Positions 8,142 to 16,723 of a stretch of 64,000 bases of DNA are shown here, one piece after another. The notes under the pieces are model-generated. The model had not been told where the DNA came from, did not search any database, and worked only from the letters and a program-made list of their open reading frames with translations. Each line of letters opens with the position of its first letter. Position 1 is the stretch's first letter. Both the position numbers and the translations under genes were made by a program. Origin of the DNA: Pseudomonas graminis (GTDB lineage: Bacteria > Pseudomonadota > Gammaproteobacteria > Pseudomonadales > Pseudomonadaceae); the NCBI RefSeq assembly GCF_004364335.1, contig NZ_SOCR01000001.1, positions 186,001 to 250,000 of the forward strand. Direction: 5' to 3'.

Positions 8142-8753
8142 CTACCGGCGTGAGACCGTCGGAATCAGCCCGGCGTCGCGGTAGTCCTGAATCAGCGCGT
8201 CGAACAGTTCGATGTCGGATCGCGTCCGCGCAATCAACTGCGCCCCGGCCACGGCGGTGTAAATCGCCAGTGCGCGGCGTTGGCATTGCTCGACGCTGCC
8301 CAATCCCGCCTCCATCAGCCTGTCCGCCAGCCAGGCCACGCTGGCATCGGCATAGGCTTTTACCTCGCGGCGGATTTCTTCCGGCAGGTCTTCGTGCTCG
8401 GCGGCCATGAAGCTGGACAGGCACAGCCGGTTGCCGTTTGCCAGCGAGGTGCGAAAGATCGACGGATACAGCGCCAGGCAGCGCAGCGGATCAGGATTCG
8501 CCTCGCGTATTGCGTCAAGCGCCTTGGCAGTGTCCTGCCAATAACGCGCCGCCACCGCAGCGCCCAGCTCGGCCTTGCTCGGGAAGTGGTAGTAGATGCT
8601 GGCGTTCTTGATGCCCACCGTTTCGCCGATGCTGCGGAAATTGATGCCGCTGTACCCGTGCAACTGCGCCGCCGTTTTCGCAGCGGCCAGAATGGCCTCG
8701 CGCGCATTTTCGCTCACGCTGAACTCCTCGAAGGGTCGATTGATGGCCCGCAT
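8142..8753 (-). CDS. TetR/AcrR-family transcriptional repressor
   Basis: A 203-residue TetR protein. The HTH lies at about residues 14-60 (AREAILAAAKTAAQLHGYSGINFRSIGE, then KNASIYYHFPSKAELGAAV). The variable C-terminal domain would bind the inducer. GGAG sits four bases before the ATG at 8753. It is divergent from a glutathione transferase gene, and two 16-bp palindromes in the 100-bp space between them are natural operators, so it probably represses itself and the transferase. The inducer is unknown, most likely an electrophile or xenobiotic. Confidence 0.88.
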   Translation of the reverse strand: MRAINRPFEEFSVSENAREAILAAAKTAAQLHGYSGINFRSIGETVGIKNASIYYHFPSKAELGAAVAARYWQDTAKALDAIREANPDPLRCLALYPSIFRTSLANGNRLCLSSFMAAEHEDLPEEIRREVKAYADASVAWLADRLMEAGLGSVEQCQRRALAIYTAVAGAQLIARTRSDIELFDALIQDYRDAGLIPTVSRR

Positions 8754-8773
8754 GCTACTCCAAAAGACCTCAA

Positions 8774-8789
8774 CCTGCCAATTGACAGG
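8774..8789. promoter_or_regulatory. TetR operator, proximal copy
   Basis: CCTGCCAATTGACAGG is a 16-bp near-palindrome (one mismatched pair). The matching sequence at 8828-8843 supports repressor binding. A possible -35 box TTGACA for the transferase lies just after it at 8796-8801. Confidence 0.65.
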
Positions 8790-8827
8790 TAGGGGTTGAC
8801 AGTCCCTTCGAACACGCTCAAAGTTTG

Positions 8828-8843
8828 CCTACCAACTGACAGG
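8828..8843. promoter_or_regulatory. TetR operator, distal copy
   Basis: CCTACCAACTGACAGG matches the first operator at 14 of 16 positions and lies 54 bp from it, immediately upstream of the transferase ribosome-binding region. Occupancy here would block initiation of the transferase transcript. Confidence 0.65.
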
Positions 8844-8853
8844 CAGACACATT

Positions 8854-9555
8854 ATGAACTCCTCCATACCGCAGTCCGATCTCTCGGTTATTCCCATGAT
8901 GAAAATCCACGACTGGTTCAATGGCCCTTACCCAGCACGGGTCCGCATCGCCCTGGCAGAGAAAAACCTGCTGCCGCGAATCGAATTCCTATCGGTGAAC
9001 CTGTGGAAGGGCGAGCACAAGCAACCCGAGTTTCTGGCCATCAACTACTCCGGCACGCTGCCTGTGCTGGAACTGCAAGACGGCACGCTTATCGCCGAAT
9101 GCACCGCCATCACCCAGTACCTGGACGCCCTCGCCGGCAGCCCCGACCTCACTGGCACGACGCCGCTGGAGAAAGGCCGCATTCACATGATGACCAAACG
9201 CGCGGAGATCGAGTTTCTCGACGCGGTCAGCACGTATTTCCATCACGGCACGCCTGGCCTGGGGCCTGAAGTCGAGCTGTACCAGAACGCCGAATGGGGC
9301 AACCGCATGCGTGACAAGGCGGTCCGGGGCATGCGCTGTTTCGACAGCGTGCTGAAGGCGCAGCGCTTCGTGGCCGGGGATTCGTTTTCGATGGCTGATA
9401 TCGCGGTCTTCGGCGGGATGATCTTCGCCTCGCTGGTGGAGCTCGCGGTGCCGGCAGACTGTGAGGCGCTGCTGGCCTGGCACGCACGGATGAATGAACG
9501 TCCGAGCGTCCAGACCTGGCGGGCCATGGTCGCTGCGGGCGCGCCCCAGGGCTGA
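8854..9555 (+). CDS. Glutathione S-transferase family protein
   Basis: A 233-residue cytosolic GST. The thioredoxin-like N-domain (about residues 16-95) has [18 protein letters not shown], the cis-Pro in GTLPVLEL and the glutathione-contact [10 protein letters not shown]. The all-helical C-domain has the conserved [15 protein letters not shown]-capping motif. It would conjugate glutathione to electrophiles. A second possible start is the Met-Met at residues 15-16, where the fold begins; ATG 8854 is kept because a weak GGCAG lies upstream and none precedes the inner Met. Control by the divergent TetR protein is likely. Confidence 0.9.
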   Translation: MNSSIPQSDLSVIPMMKIHDWFNGPYPARVRIALAEKNLLPRIEFLSVNLWKGEHKQPEFLAINYSGTLPVLELQDGTLIAECTAITQYLDALAGSPDLTGTTPLEKGRIHMMTKRAEIEFLDAVSTYFHHGTPGLGPEVELYQNAEWGNRMRDKAVRGMRCFDSVLKAQRFVAGDSFSMADIAVFGGMIFASLVELAVPADCEALLAWHARMNERPSVQTWRAMVAAGAPQG

Positions 9556-9561
9556 AGTGCT

Positions 9562-9595
9562 GCGGTTGCCGTCCGAACACGGCTACGGCAAACGC
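9562..9595. repeat. Hairpin after the glutathione transferase gene
   Basis: GCGGTTGCCGT (9562-9572) pairs with ACGGCAAACGC (9585-9595) with one mismatch, 7 bases past the stop codon. No T-run follows, so it is a weak terminator or a transcript-stabilising hairpin. Confidence 0.45.
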
Positions 9596-9715
9596 GATCC
9601 ATCTGAAACAGCACATCCACACTGCATTTCTGCCAAAAAGAGGACAATCTGTCATCAAGCTGAACCGGTTCATGTCGATAACAGGGTGATTCCTTTTTCT
9701 ATGGACAGCCCCGAC

Positions 9716-11347
9716 ATGAACCTCAGACGCCTCAACATCGCTCCCCGCTCCCTGATCTGCTTCGGTTTTTTCGCCGTACTGATCTCCGCCGTCGGACTGT
9801 TCTCACTGATGCAATCGTCCAAGCTCAAAGACGCTCGGGACGCCCTGCAGGACAACGTACTCCCCACCCTCCTCGCCATCGCCGACATCAAAAATGATCT
9901 GTTGACCATCCGCCTCGGCAACACCAGCCTGCGCGCTGCGCAGAGCGCCGCCGGCACCGACTCGGCCATGAAGCGCGTCAGCCAGGGCCGTTCCGATCTC
10001 GAGAGCGATACAAAGCGCCTGAAATCACTGTTGGTCAGCGAGCGCGGTTTGAATGCCTACGCCGAGATGGAACGCGACATGCAGGCCTACCTTGCCGTGC
10101 ATACGCGCTTTCTCGATGCCGTGGCGCAGAAACGGGATGACGTCGTCGCCTCACTGACCGAGCCGTCCGGCGAACAAACCCGCGCGGCAGACGCGCTCGC
10201 CAAAGACATCGCCACCATCGCCGACCTGGGCAACCAGAAAATGCAGGATTCGGATGTGGCTGCCGATGAAAGTTACGCTCAGTCCCGCAATGTCATCATC
10301 GCCGCGATCGTGATTGCGCTGGCCGCTACCCTGGCCCTGGCCGCGCTGTTCACCCGCAGTCTGGTCGCGCCGATTGCCAAAGCCCTGGCCATTGCAGAAA
10401 ACATCGCAGCCAACGATTTGAGCAAGCCGATTCAAGTGGACGGTTCCGATGAGCCGGGTCGTCTGCTGCAAGCGCTGTCAGTGATGCAGCACAACCTGCG
10501 CCACACCCTCTCGGAGCTGGGCCACTCGTCCAATCAGCTGGCCTCGACCTCGGAAGAAATGACCGCGGTGACCGAAGAATCCCTGCGCGGGGTTCAGCGT
10601 CAGAATGACGAAATCAATCAGGCCGCCACGGCGATCAATCAGATGAGCGCAGCGGTGGAAGAAGTCGCCCACAACGCCTCCCTGGCCTCGACGGCCGCGC
10701 GGGATTCCAGCGACTCGGCGGAACAGGGACGCCTGCGGGTCAACGAAACCATTTCGGCGATCAACGAGCTGCACGACTCGGTTGGCACTACCGCCGATGA
10801 GATCAATGGGCTGGCCGGCCAGGTGCAGAACATCAGCGGCGTGCTGGACGTGATCCGCGGCATCGCCGATCAGACTAACCTCCTCGCCCTCAACGCAGCC
10901 ATCGAAGCCGCCCGCGCAGGCGAAGCCGGACGTGGTTTTGCGGTGGTGGCCGACGAAGTCCGCGCCCTGGCGCACCGCACTCAGCAGTCCACGGCCGAAA
11001 TTGAAAAAATGATCGACTCGATCCAGGGCGGCACCCACAAGGCAGTCACGGCCATGGGCCAGAGCAGCGAACGTGCGCGGGTCAGTCTGGACGTTGCCGG
11101 TGCCGCCGGTCGTGCCCTTGCCGACATTAAAACCGCCATCGTGCTGATCAATGAGCGCAACGTCAGCATCGCCACGGCCACGGAACAACAGGCCCAGGTC
11201 GCGCGGGAAGTCGACCGCAACCTGACCAGCATCCGCGACCTGTCGCTGCAGACTTCTGCCGGCGCCCATCAGACCTCGGCGGCGAGCAACGAGCTGTCGC
11301 AACTGGCGGTGGGCCTGAACGGCCTGGTGATGCAATTCAGAACTTAA
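9716..11347 (+). CDS. Methyl-accepting chemotaxis protein with four-helix-bundle sensor
   Basis: A 543-residue chemoreceptor. TM1 is near residues 13-33 ([19 protein letters not shown]). A periplasmic ~150-residue 4HB_MCP-type ligand domain follows, then TM2 ([20 protein letters not shown]), a HAMP domain, and a long cytoplasmic coiled coil with the universal tip [20 protein letters not shown]. It signals to CheA/CheW at the cell pole. Start: ATG 9716 ([11 protein letters not shown]) has GGACAG seven bases upstream and matches the family; ATG 9701 is a five-codon longer alternative. The ligand is unknown. Confidence 0.9.
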   Translation: MNLRRLNIAPRSLICFGFFAVLISAVGLFSLMQSSKLKDARDALQDNVLPTLLAIADIKNDLLTIRLGNTSLRAAQSAAGTDSAMKRVSQGRSDLESDTKRLKSLLVSERGLNAYAEMERDMQAYLAVHTRFLDAVAQKRDDVVASLTEPSGEQTRAADALAKDIATIADLGNQKMQDSDVAADESYAQSRNVIIAAIVIALAATLALAALFTRSLVAPIAKALAIAENIAANDLSKPIQVDGSDEPGRLLQALSVMQHNLRHTLSELGHSSNQLASTSEEMTAVTEESLRGVQRQNDEINQAATAINQMSAAVEEVAHNASLASTAARDSSDSAEQGRLRVNETISAINELHDSVGTTADEINGLAGQVQNISGVLDVIRGIADQTNLLALNAAIEAARAGEAGRGFAVVADEVRALAHRTQQSTAEIEKMIDSIQGGTHKAVTAMGQSSERARVSLDVAGAAGRALADIKTAIVLINERNVSIATATEQQAQVAREVDRNLTSIRDLSLQTSAGAHQTSAASNELSQLAVGLNGLVMQFRT

Positions 11348-11414
11348 TCGGACGCGAGGGATCGCACCACTGAGCCGCCTGTTTGCGGCATCAACCGATT
11401 TCGGAGGTAAACGC

Positions 11415-12410
11415 ATGAAGTTTGTGAAGCTGGGTTCCACGGGGCTGGACGTGTCGAGGCTGTGCCTGGGGTGCATGACGTTCGGCGACCCGGATGCCGG
11501 CACGCACCCCTGGACGCTGGATGAAAACGCCAGTCGGCCGATCATCAAACACGCGGTCGAGCAAGGCATCAACTTCTTCGACACGGCCAACAGCTATTCG
11601 GCAGGCACCTCGGAAGTCATCGTCGGCAAGCTGTTGAAGGAATTCACCCGTCGCGAAGAAACCGTCATCGCGACCAAGGTGTTTTTTCCGGCCAACATGT
11701 GGGAAGGCTCGACGCGCCCCAACGAGCAGGGCCTGTCGAGGAAAGCCATCATGGCCAACATCGACGCCAGCCTGACCCGGCTGGGCACCGATTACGTCGA
11801 TCTGTACCAGATTCATCGCTGGGATTATCACACCCCCATCGAAGAAACCATGGAAGCGCTGCACGACGTGGTGCGGGCCGGCAAGGCGCGCTACATCGGC
11901 GCGTCGTCGATGTTCGCCTGGCAGTTCGCCAAGGCTCAGCAGGTCGCGGTGGCCCATGGCTGGAGCCGCTTCGTGTCCATGCAGAACTACCTCAATCTGG
12001 TGTACCGCGAAGAACAGCGCGAAATGATTCCGCTGTGCCTGGATCAGGGCGTCGGACTGATGCCGTGGAGCCCGATGGCCCGTGGCAGGCTGACCCGGCC
12101 CCACGGTCAGCAGACCGAACGCACCAAGACCGACATCTCCGGCCAGTCGTTTTACGAGGCGACGGAAGCCGAGGATGGCCGTGTGATCGACGTGGTCGAG
12201 CAGATTGCCGGCGAGCGCGGCGTGCCCATGGCGCAAGTCGCCCTGGCGTGGGTGTTGGCCCAACGTGGCGTGTCGGCGCCGATTGTAGGTGCCTCCAAGC
12301 CGCACCATCTCGACGATGCAATCGCGGCGCTGGACCTGGTGCTCAGCGACGACGACGTGAAACGCCTCGAAGCGCCCTACGTTCCCCATGCTGTCACGGG
12401 CTTCGCGTGA
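11415..12410 (+). CDS. Aldo/keto reductase
   Basis: A 331-residue TIM-barrel NADPH-dependent oxidoreductase close to the YajO type. The catalytic tetrad is visible as Asp56, Tyr61, Lys88 and His134 (FFDTANSYS, ATKVFF, YQIHRWD). The C-terminal part has the cofactor motif SAPIVGASKP. GGAGG lies eight bases before the ATG. Its TGA overlaps the GTG of the DCC gene (GTGA at 12407-12410), so the two are co-translated. The physiological carbonyl substrate is not predictable. Confidence 0.9.
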   Translation: MKFVKLGSTGLDVSRLCLGCMTFGDPDAGTHPWTLDENASRPIIKHAVEQGINFFDTANSYSAGTSEVIVGKLLKEFTRREETVIATKVFFPANMWEGSTRPNEQGLSRKAIMANIDASLTRLGTDYVDLYQIHRWDYHTPIEETMEALHDVVRAGKARYIGASSMFAWQFAKAQQVAVAHGWSRFVSMQNYLNLVYREEQREMIPLCLDQGVGLMPWSPMARGRLTRPHGQQTERTKTDISGQSFYEATEAEDGRVIDVVEQIAGERGVPMAQVALAWVLAQRGVSAPIVGASKPHHLDDAIAALDLVLSDDDVKRLEAPYVPHAVTGFA

Positions 12411-12856
12411 AGCCGAACGGCACTTCGGGGCTTGCCACGGGCCGGGCCGTCGTGTTGTTCGACGGCACCTGCAAGCTGTGCAATGGCTGGGCGACCTTCA
12501 TCATCAGCCAGGACCGCGATCACCGTCTGACGCTGGCGGCCGTGCAGTCGCCCGAGGGACAGGCGCTGCTGAAATGGGCGGGATTGCCGCACGATCAATT
12601 CAATACCATCGTGCTGGTGGAAAACGATCGCTTTTATGTGCGTTCGGACGCGATGTTCAAGATCCTCGCCCACCTGCCCGCGCGGTGGCACTGGCTGCTC
12701 ATCGCGCGGATCTTCCCGAGGGTTTTGCGTGACTGGCTCTACGACAGGATCGCGCTGAACCGCTACCAGCTGTTTGGCCGTTATGACGCCTGTCACTTGC
12801 CGGCGGCGGATTATCCTGGACGCTTCTTGGGCAAGAACGCCCTCCACAACCGCTAA
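12407..12856 (+). CDS. DCC family (DUF393) thiol-disulfide protein
   Basis: A 149-residue protein of the DCC family, named for its DxxCxxC motif, seen here near residue 20 as FDGTCKLCN. These are thioredoxin-fold proteins with a predicted redox-active cysteine pair. The body has WLLIARIFPRVLRDWLYDRIALNRY, typical of the family. It must start at the GTG overlapping the upstream stop, because the longer open frame to the left lies entirely within the aldo/keto reductase gene. Function within the pair is unknown. Confidence 0.85.
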   Translation: MKPNGTSGLATGRAVVLFDGTCKLCNGWATFIISQDRDHRLTLAAVQSPEGQALLKWAGLPHDQFNTIVLVENDRFYVRSDAMFKILAHLPARWHWLLIARIFPRVLRDWLYDRIALNRYQLFGRYDACHLPAADYPGRFLGKNALHNR

Positions 12857-13050
12857 ATCTTCAGCAGCTGAATGCCGCCTTCGTGAGCAGGCTCACTCAC
12901 ACACGTCTTGTGCAGGGCTCGAAATGTCAGGCCGTTCCGCGATCCCATAGGAGTGAGCTTGCTCGCGAAGGGTTATTTTCATTCCCCATAGAAAGTCGCC
13001 GAATGCCACGGCGTCTTCGTGAACACGCTTTCTACCCCCCCCTTAAATCC
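12857..13050. other. Intergenic region with one weak REP pair
   Basis: No gene is visible. TTCGTGAGCAGGCTCACTC (about 12890-12908) and GAGTGAGCTTGCTCGCGAAG (about 12952-12971) form a short REPIN-like inverted pair of a third sequence type. The rest of the gap, up to 13167, is the promoter region of the MFS carrier. Confidence 0.6.
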
Positions 13051-13079
13051 CAATATGTGGGACACCCAATCACATATTG
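13051..13079. promoter_or_regulatory. Palindromic operator upstream of MFS/2-hydroxyacid dehydrogenase
   Basis: CAATATGTG (13051-13059) and CACATATTG (13071-13079) are perfect 9-bp inverted repeats whose centres are 20 bp apart. Nested inside is TGGGACACCCA. The site is 89 bp before the MFS start. No regulator gene is adjacent, so the binding protein is encoded elsewhere. Confidence 0.6.
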
Positions 13080-13167
13080 AGGTATCAGGGTATGTCGTCT
13101 ATGGTGGAACGAGTGAGTCCCTCATAGCACCCCCATAGCTCCCCATAAAAAAACAACAGGAAGCCCC

Positions 13168-14544
13168 ATGCCCACGCCCTCTCTGGATTCGGGCCTGCAC
13201 GCCAGCACCATTAAGCGCCTCAACCTCAAGTTGATCCCCTTCCTGATGCTGCTGTACATGGTCGCGTACATCGACAAGTCGAACATTTCCGTCGCCGCGT
13301 TGCAGATGAATGCCGAGCTGGGCCTGACCGCCCGCATGTACGGCATCGGCGTGGGGCTGTTCTTTCTGACCTACATCCTTCTCGAAGTCCCGAGCAGCGT
13401 CATCCTCACGCGGGTCGGCGCGCGGCGCTGGATTGCGCGGATCATGATTACCTGGGGCATCGTCGCGGCGGGCATGGCCTTCGTGCAGAGCGCCAATCAG
13501 CTGTACGGCATGCGCCTGCTGCTGGGCGCCGCCGAGGCCGGTTTTACGCCGGGGATCATTTACTACCTGTCGCAGTGGTACCCGAAGACCGATCGGGCCA
13601 GGGCCATGTCGTTCTTCTACATCGGCGCCGCGCTGGCGTCGGTGATCGGCTTGCCGCTGTCGGGCGCGTTTCTGCACCTGGACGGGTATTTCGGTGTGAG
13701 CGGCTGGCGCTGGCTGTTTCTGCTGGAAGGCCTGCCGGCGGTGATCCTCGGGATCGTCGTATTGCGCTATCTGCCGGATTCGCCGCAGACCACCCACTGG
13801 CTGCGCGCCGATCAGAAGGAATGGCTGAGCCGCACCATCGCGGCCGAGCAAGCGAACTCGCCGATCTCCCACCACGCCGCCTGGCAGACCGCCTTTCGCA
13901 GCCGTCAGGTCTGGCTGTTGAGCCTGTTCTGGCTGCTGCAGGCGTTCGGCACCATTGGCATCACGCTGTTCCTGCCGCTGATCGTCAAATCGGTATCCGG
14001 CCAGGAGTCGTTCACCGTCAGCGTCATGTCCGCCCTGCCCTTCCTGTTCGCCTGCGTGTTCATGTATTTCAACGGCACCCATTCCGACCGCAAGGGCGAA
14101 CGCGGCTGGCACCTGGCGCTGCCGCTGATGGCGGCCGGTGTTCTGCTGGCGTTCGCGGTGTGGACCAGCAACCCATGGCTGGCGTACGCACTGCTGGTGC
14201 TGGCGGTCGGTCTGAACTGGGCCGCTACGCCGGTGTTCTGGGCGACGACCACCGAATACCTGTCGGGCGCTGCCGCCGCGGCGTCCATCGCGCTGATCAA
14301 CTCGATCGCCAACGTCGCCGGTCTAGGCCTGCCGCCTGTCATGGGCTGGATCAAGGACGCCACGCAAAGCTACGACTACGCCCTGCTGCTGGTCTCCGCA
14401 GCTTTGCTCGCCGGCGGTGTGTTGGGACTGTTCCTGGCCCGCGCGCCCCGTGCTGCACCTGTCACCGCCCGCGCAACGGATCCTGCTGCTGCTCCTGCCA
14501 CCACACACACCACTCGAGGTCTAGATGAAGCCAAGGCTCCTTAA
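13168..14544 (+). CDS. MFS transporter, ACS family
   Basis: A 458-residue 12-helix carrier of the anion:cation symporter group. YIDKSNISVAALQMN after TM1, PGIIYYLSQWYPKTDRARAM and GWRWLFLLEGLPAVILG are standard for this family, which takes up sugar acids, hydroxy acids and dicarboxylates. The Ala/Thr-rich tail is unusual. AGGAAG lies five bases before the ATG. The 3' end overlaps the dehydrogenase gene by 20 bases, so import of the dehydrogenase substrate or product is a reasonable inference. Confidence 0.9.
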   Translation: MPTPSLDSGLHASTIKRLNLKLIPFLMLLYMVAYIDKSNISVAALQMNAELGLTARMYGIGVGLFFLTYILLEVPSSVILTRVGARRWIARIMITWGIVAAGMAFVQSANQLYGMRLLLGAAEAGFTPGIIYYLSQWYPKTDRARAMSFFYIGAALASVIGLPLSGAFLHLDGYFGVSGWRWLFLLEGLPAVILGIVVLRYLPDSPQTTHWLRADQKEWLSRTIAAEQANSPISHHAAWQTAFRSRQVWLLSLFWLLQAFGTIGITLFLPLIVKSVSGQESFTVSVMSALPFLFACVFMYFNGTHSDRKGERGWHLALPLMAAGVLLAFAVWTSNPWLAYALLVLAVGLNWAATPVFWATTTEYLSGAAAAASIALINSIANVAGLGLPPVMGWIKDATQSYDYALLLVSAALLAGGVLGLFLARAPRAAPVTARATDPAAAPATTHTTRGLDEAKAP

Positions 14545-15454
14545 AATCGCCCGTTTGCCGGCCATGCTCGATGACGCGCTGAATGCGACCTACGAGGTGG
14601 TGGAAGCCAATCAGGACGGCACCGGCGTCGACGAATCCACCGCCGACATCCGCGCCATGGTCGCCAATGGCGAATCCACGGTTAGCCGCCAGTTGATCGA
14701 CAGCCTGCCTGCGCTGGAAGTCATCGTCGTGTTCGGCGTGGGTTACGACGGCGTCGATGTGGTGGCGGCGCGGGAGCGTGGTATCCACGTCACCCACACC
14801 CCCGATGTGCTCACTGAGGACGTGGCTGATTTTGCCATGGCCTTGATGCTGGGCATCGCCCGCAACCTGCGGGTGGCCGACCGTTTCACCCGCTCGGGTG
14901 CCTGGGCAGATGGCCCCATCGCCTTCAGCCGCAAGGTCAGCCGGGCTCGCTTGGGCATCATTGGTCTGGGCCGCATTGGCGCCGCCATCGCGCGCCGGGC
15001 TCAAGGTTTCGACATGTCGATCGCCTACACCGGGCGCCGGCCCCAGGACGTCGCGTTCACCTATTACGCGTCAGCCGTCGAGCTCGCTGGTGCAGTGGAT
15101 TTTCTCGTGGTCGCGGTCGGCGGTGGCGCCAGCACCCATCATCTGGTGGACGCGCAGGTGCTGGAGGCGCTGGGTCCCAAGGGTTATCTGATCAACGTCG
15201 GCCGGGGCAGCGTGGTCGATGAAACCGCCCTCGCCCAGGCCCTGGCGGAAGGTCGTCTGGCCGGCGCGGCGCTGGACGTCTACGAAGACGAGCCGCACCC
15301 CGCCGCTGCGCTTCGGGATCTGGACAACGTCTTGCTCACCCCGCACATGGCCAGCGCGACCTGGGACACTCGGCAGGCGATGTCGGATCTGGTCATGGCC
15401 AACCTCCACGCCTGGCACAGCGGCGCAGACTTGCCCACGCCCGTGCCGGAATAA
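14525..15454 (+). CDS. D-isomer-specific 2-hydroxyacid dehydrogenase
   Basis: A 309-residue Rossmann dehydrogenase. The nucleotide loop is GLGRIGAAIARRA, followed by YTGRRP, whose basic residues suggest NADPH preference. The catalytic Arg is in NVGRGSVVDE, Glu in DVYEDEP, and His in LTPHMAS. It reduces 2-keto acids such as glyoxylate, hydroxypyruvate or 2-ketogluconate to D-2-hydroxy acids, or the reverse. Overlap with the MFS carrier suggests a two-gene uptake and conversion unit under the operator at 13051. Confidence 0.88.
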   Translation: MKPRLLKIARLPAMLDDALNATYEVVEANQDGTGVDESTADIRAMVANGESTVSRQLIDSLPALEVIVVFGVGYDGVDVVAARERGIHVTHTPDVLTEDVADFAMALMLGIARNLRVADRFTRSGAWADGPIAFSRKVSRARLGIIGLGRIGAAIARRAQGFDMSIAYTGRRPQDVAFTYYASAVELAGAVDFLVVAVGGGASTHHLVDAQVLEALGPKGYLINVGRGSVVDETALAQALAEGRLAGAALDVYEDEPHPAAALRDLDNVLLTPHMASATWDTRQAMSDLVMANLHAWHSGADLPTPVPE

Positions 15455-15573
15455 GCCGACGTCGCCAGCCGCGCATGGAGTAAATCAGCCGAGGCGCAGA
15501 AGACGAGATTCGTCGCCTGTTGGCAGTGAGGGTTTGGAGGTATGGTGTGGCTTTCCCTTGCCAAGGAAGATTC

Positions 15574-16368
15574 ATGGCCACGCACCCCTCCAGTCATGCC
15601 CAAAAGCACCTCGCCGTTCTGATTGATGCGGACAACGCCCCCGCCGCCATCGTCGAAGGCCTGTTCGAAGAAATCGCCAAATATGGCGTCGCCAGCGTCA
15701 AGCGGATCTACGGCGACTGGACCGGGCCGCAGCTCGGCGGCTGGAAGAAGGTCCTGCTGGATCACTCGATCCAGCCCATCCAGCAATTCGCCTACACCAA
15801 AGGCAAGAACGCCACCGACAGCTCGCTGATCATCGACGCCATGGACCTGCTGTACACGCGGCGCTTCGACGGCTTTTGCCTGGTTTCCAGCGACAGCGAC
15901 TTCACCCGCCTGGCCTCGCGACTGCGCGAAGAGGGCCTGACCGTGATCGGCTTCGGTGAAGAAAAAACGCCCCGCCCGTTCGTGGCGGCCTGCGACAAAT
16001 TCATCTACATCGAGTTGCTCCGCGAAGAGGTGATTGCCGCCGCCAGCGTGGAACAGCCCCTCGACGCCCCCGCGCAGTCCGACGTGGCGAAACCCGCCGC
16101 GACCGAGACGCCGAAACGGCCCAAAGCGCCCATCAGCTTCATCGCAAAAATCCTCGACGACATCGCCGACGAAGACGGCTGGGTGCAGCTCGGCGCACTG
16201 GGCACCAACATCACCAAGCTGCGACCGGAATTCGACCCGCGCACCCATGGCTACAAAAAGCTCAGTGACCTGATCAAGGGCTACCCGCAAGCCTTCGAGC
16301 TGCAGGCCAGGCCCGCGTCCAGTGGCACGGCGGTGATGTACGTCAGGCACAAACAGAACGGTAAATAA
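15574..16368 (+). CDS. NYN-domain (PIN-like) nuclease with OST-HTH/LOTUS domain
   Basis: A 264-residue two-domain protein. The N-terminal NYN domain (about residues 10-150) shows the acidic metal-site motifs LIDADNAP, DSSLIIDAMDLLY and LVSSDSDFTRLASRL, predicting a metal-dependent RNase. A polar linker leads to a C-terminal OST-HTH (about residues 190-255: ISFIAKILDDI, GWVQLGALG, YKKLSDLIKGYPQAF), an RNA-binding fold shared with animal germ-line proteins. ATG 15574 is chosen because AAGGAAG precedes it by five bases; the 18 codons upstream lack support. RNA processing or decay is the likely role; the target is unknown. Confidence 0.85.
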   Translation: MATHPSSHAQKHLAVLIDADNAPAAIVEGLFEEIAKYGVASVKRIYGDWTGPQLGGWKKVLLDHSIQPIQQFAYTKGKNATDSSLIIDAMDLLYTRRFDGFCLVSSDSDFTRLASRLREEGLTVIGFGEEKTPRPFVAACDKFIYIELLREEVIAAASVEQPLDAPAQSDVAKPAATETPKRPKAPISFIAKILDDIADEDGWVQLGALGTNITKLRPEFDPRTHGYKKLSDLIKGYPQAFELQARPASSGTAVMYVRHKQNGK

Positions 16369-16401
16369 ACCCATCAGCCAGTTTCATCCATGGAGGCTTC
16401 C

Positions 16402-16650
16402 ATGCCTGTCTTCTCAATCGACTATCGCTTCAAAGACCAACCGCGCAATCATCGCTTCGACCTGAATCAGCCAGATCTGTCGGCGCCCGACGCCGCGATG
16501 CACCTGCTGGAGCTGCATTTCGGCGACAGCGAAAACAGCCTGATCATGCCCAACGCCGATGCCGAACCGGATGAAATCATTGAACAGGCCGGCCAGCTCG
16601 GACTGACGGACATTCGCGTCACGCACGCGGCGAGCGATAACGTCCGGTAA
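16402..16650 (+). CDS. Small conserved hypothetical protein
   Basis: An 82-residue acidic protein I do not recognise by name. It begins MPVFSIDYRFKDQPR and ends with LGLTDIRVTHAASDNVR. The pattern looks like a small alpha/beta protein without signal peptide or membrane segment. The start is fixed by GGAGG five bases before ATG 16402; the in-frame ATG at 16390 overlaps that ribosome-binding site and is rejected. It is 33 bases after the NYN gene, so it may be co-transcribed. Confidence 0.7.
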   Translation: MPVFSIDYRFKDQPRNHRFDLNQPDLSAPDAAMHLLELHFGDSENSLIMPNADAEPDEIIEQAGQLGLTDIRVTHAASDNVR

Positions 16651-16723
16651 AACGCGTTGAACCCTGCGGCGGCACCTGCATCCGATCACTACGACTGAAC
16701 ATTTCCCGACTGACAGGTGCCCC

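Noticed and set aside
12883..13080. 65-residue ORF before the MFS gene
   Set aside because: It spans a REP pair and the palindromic operator; no coding signal.
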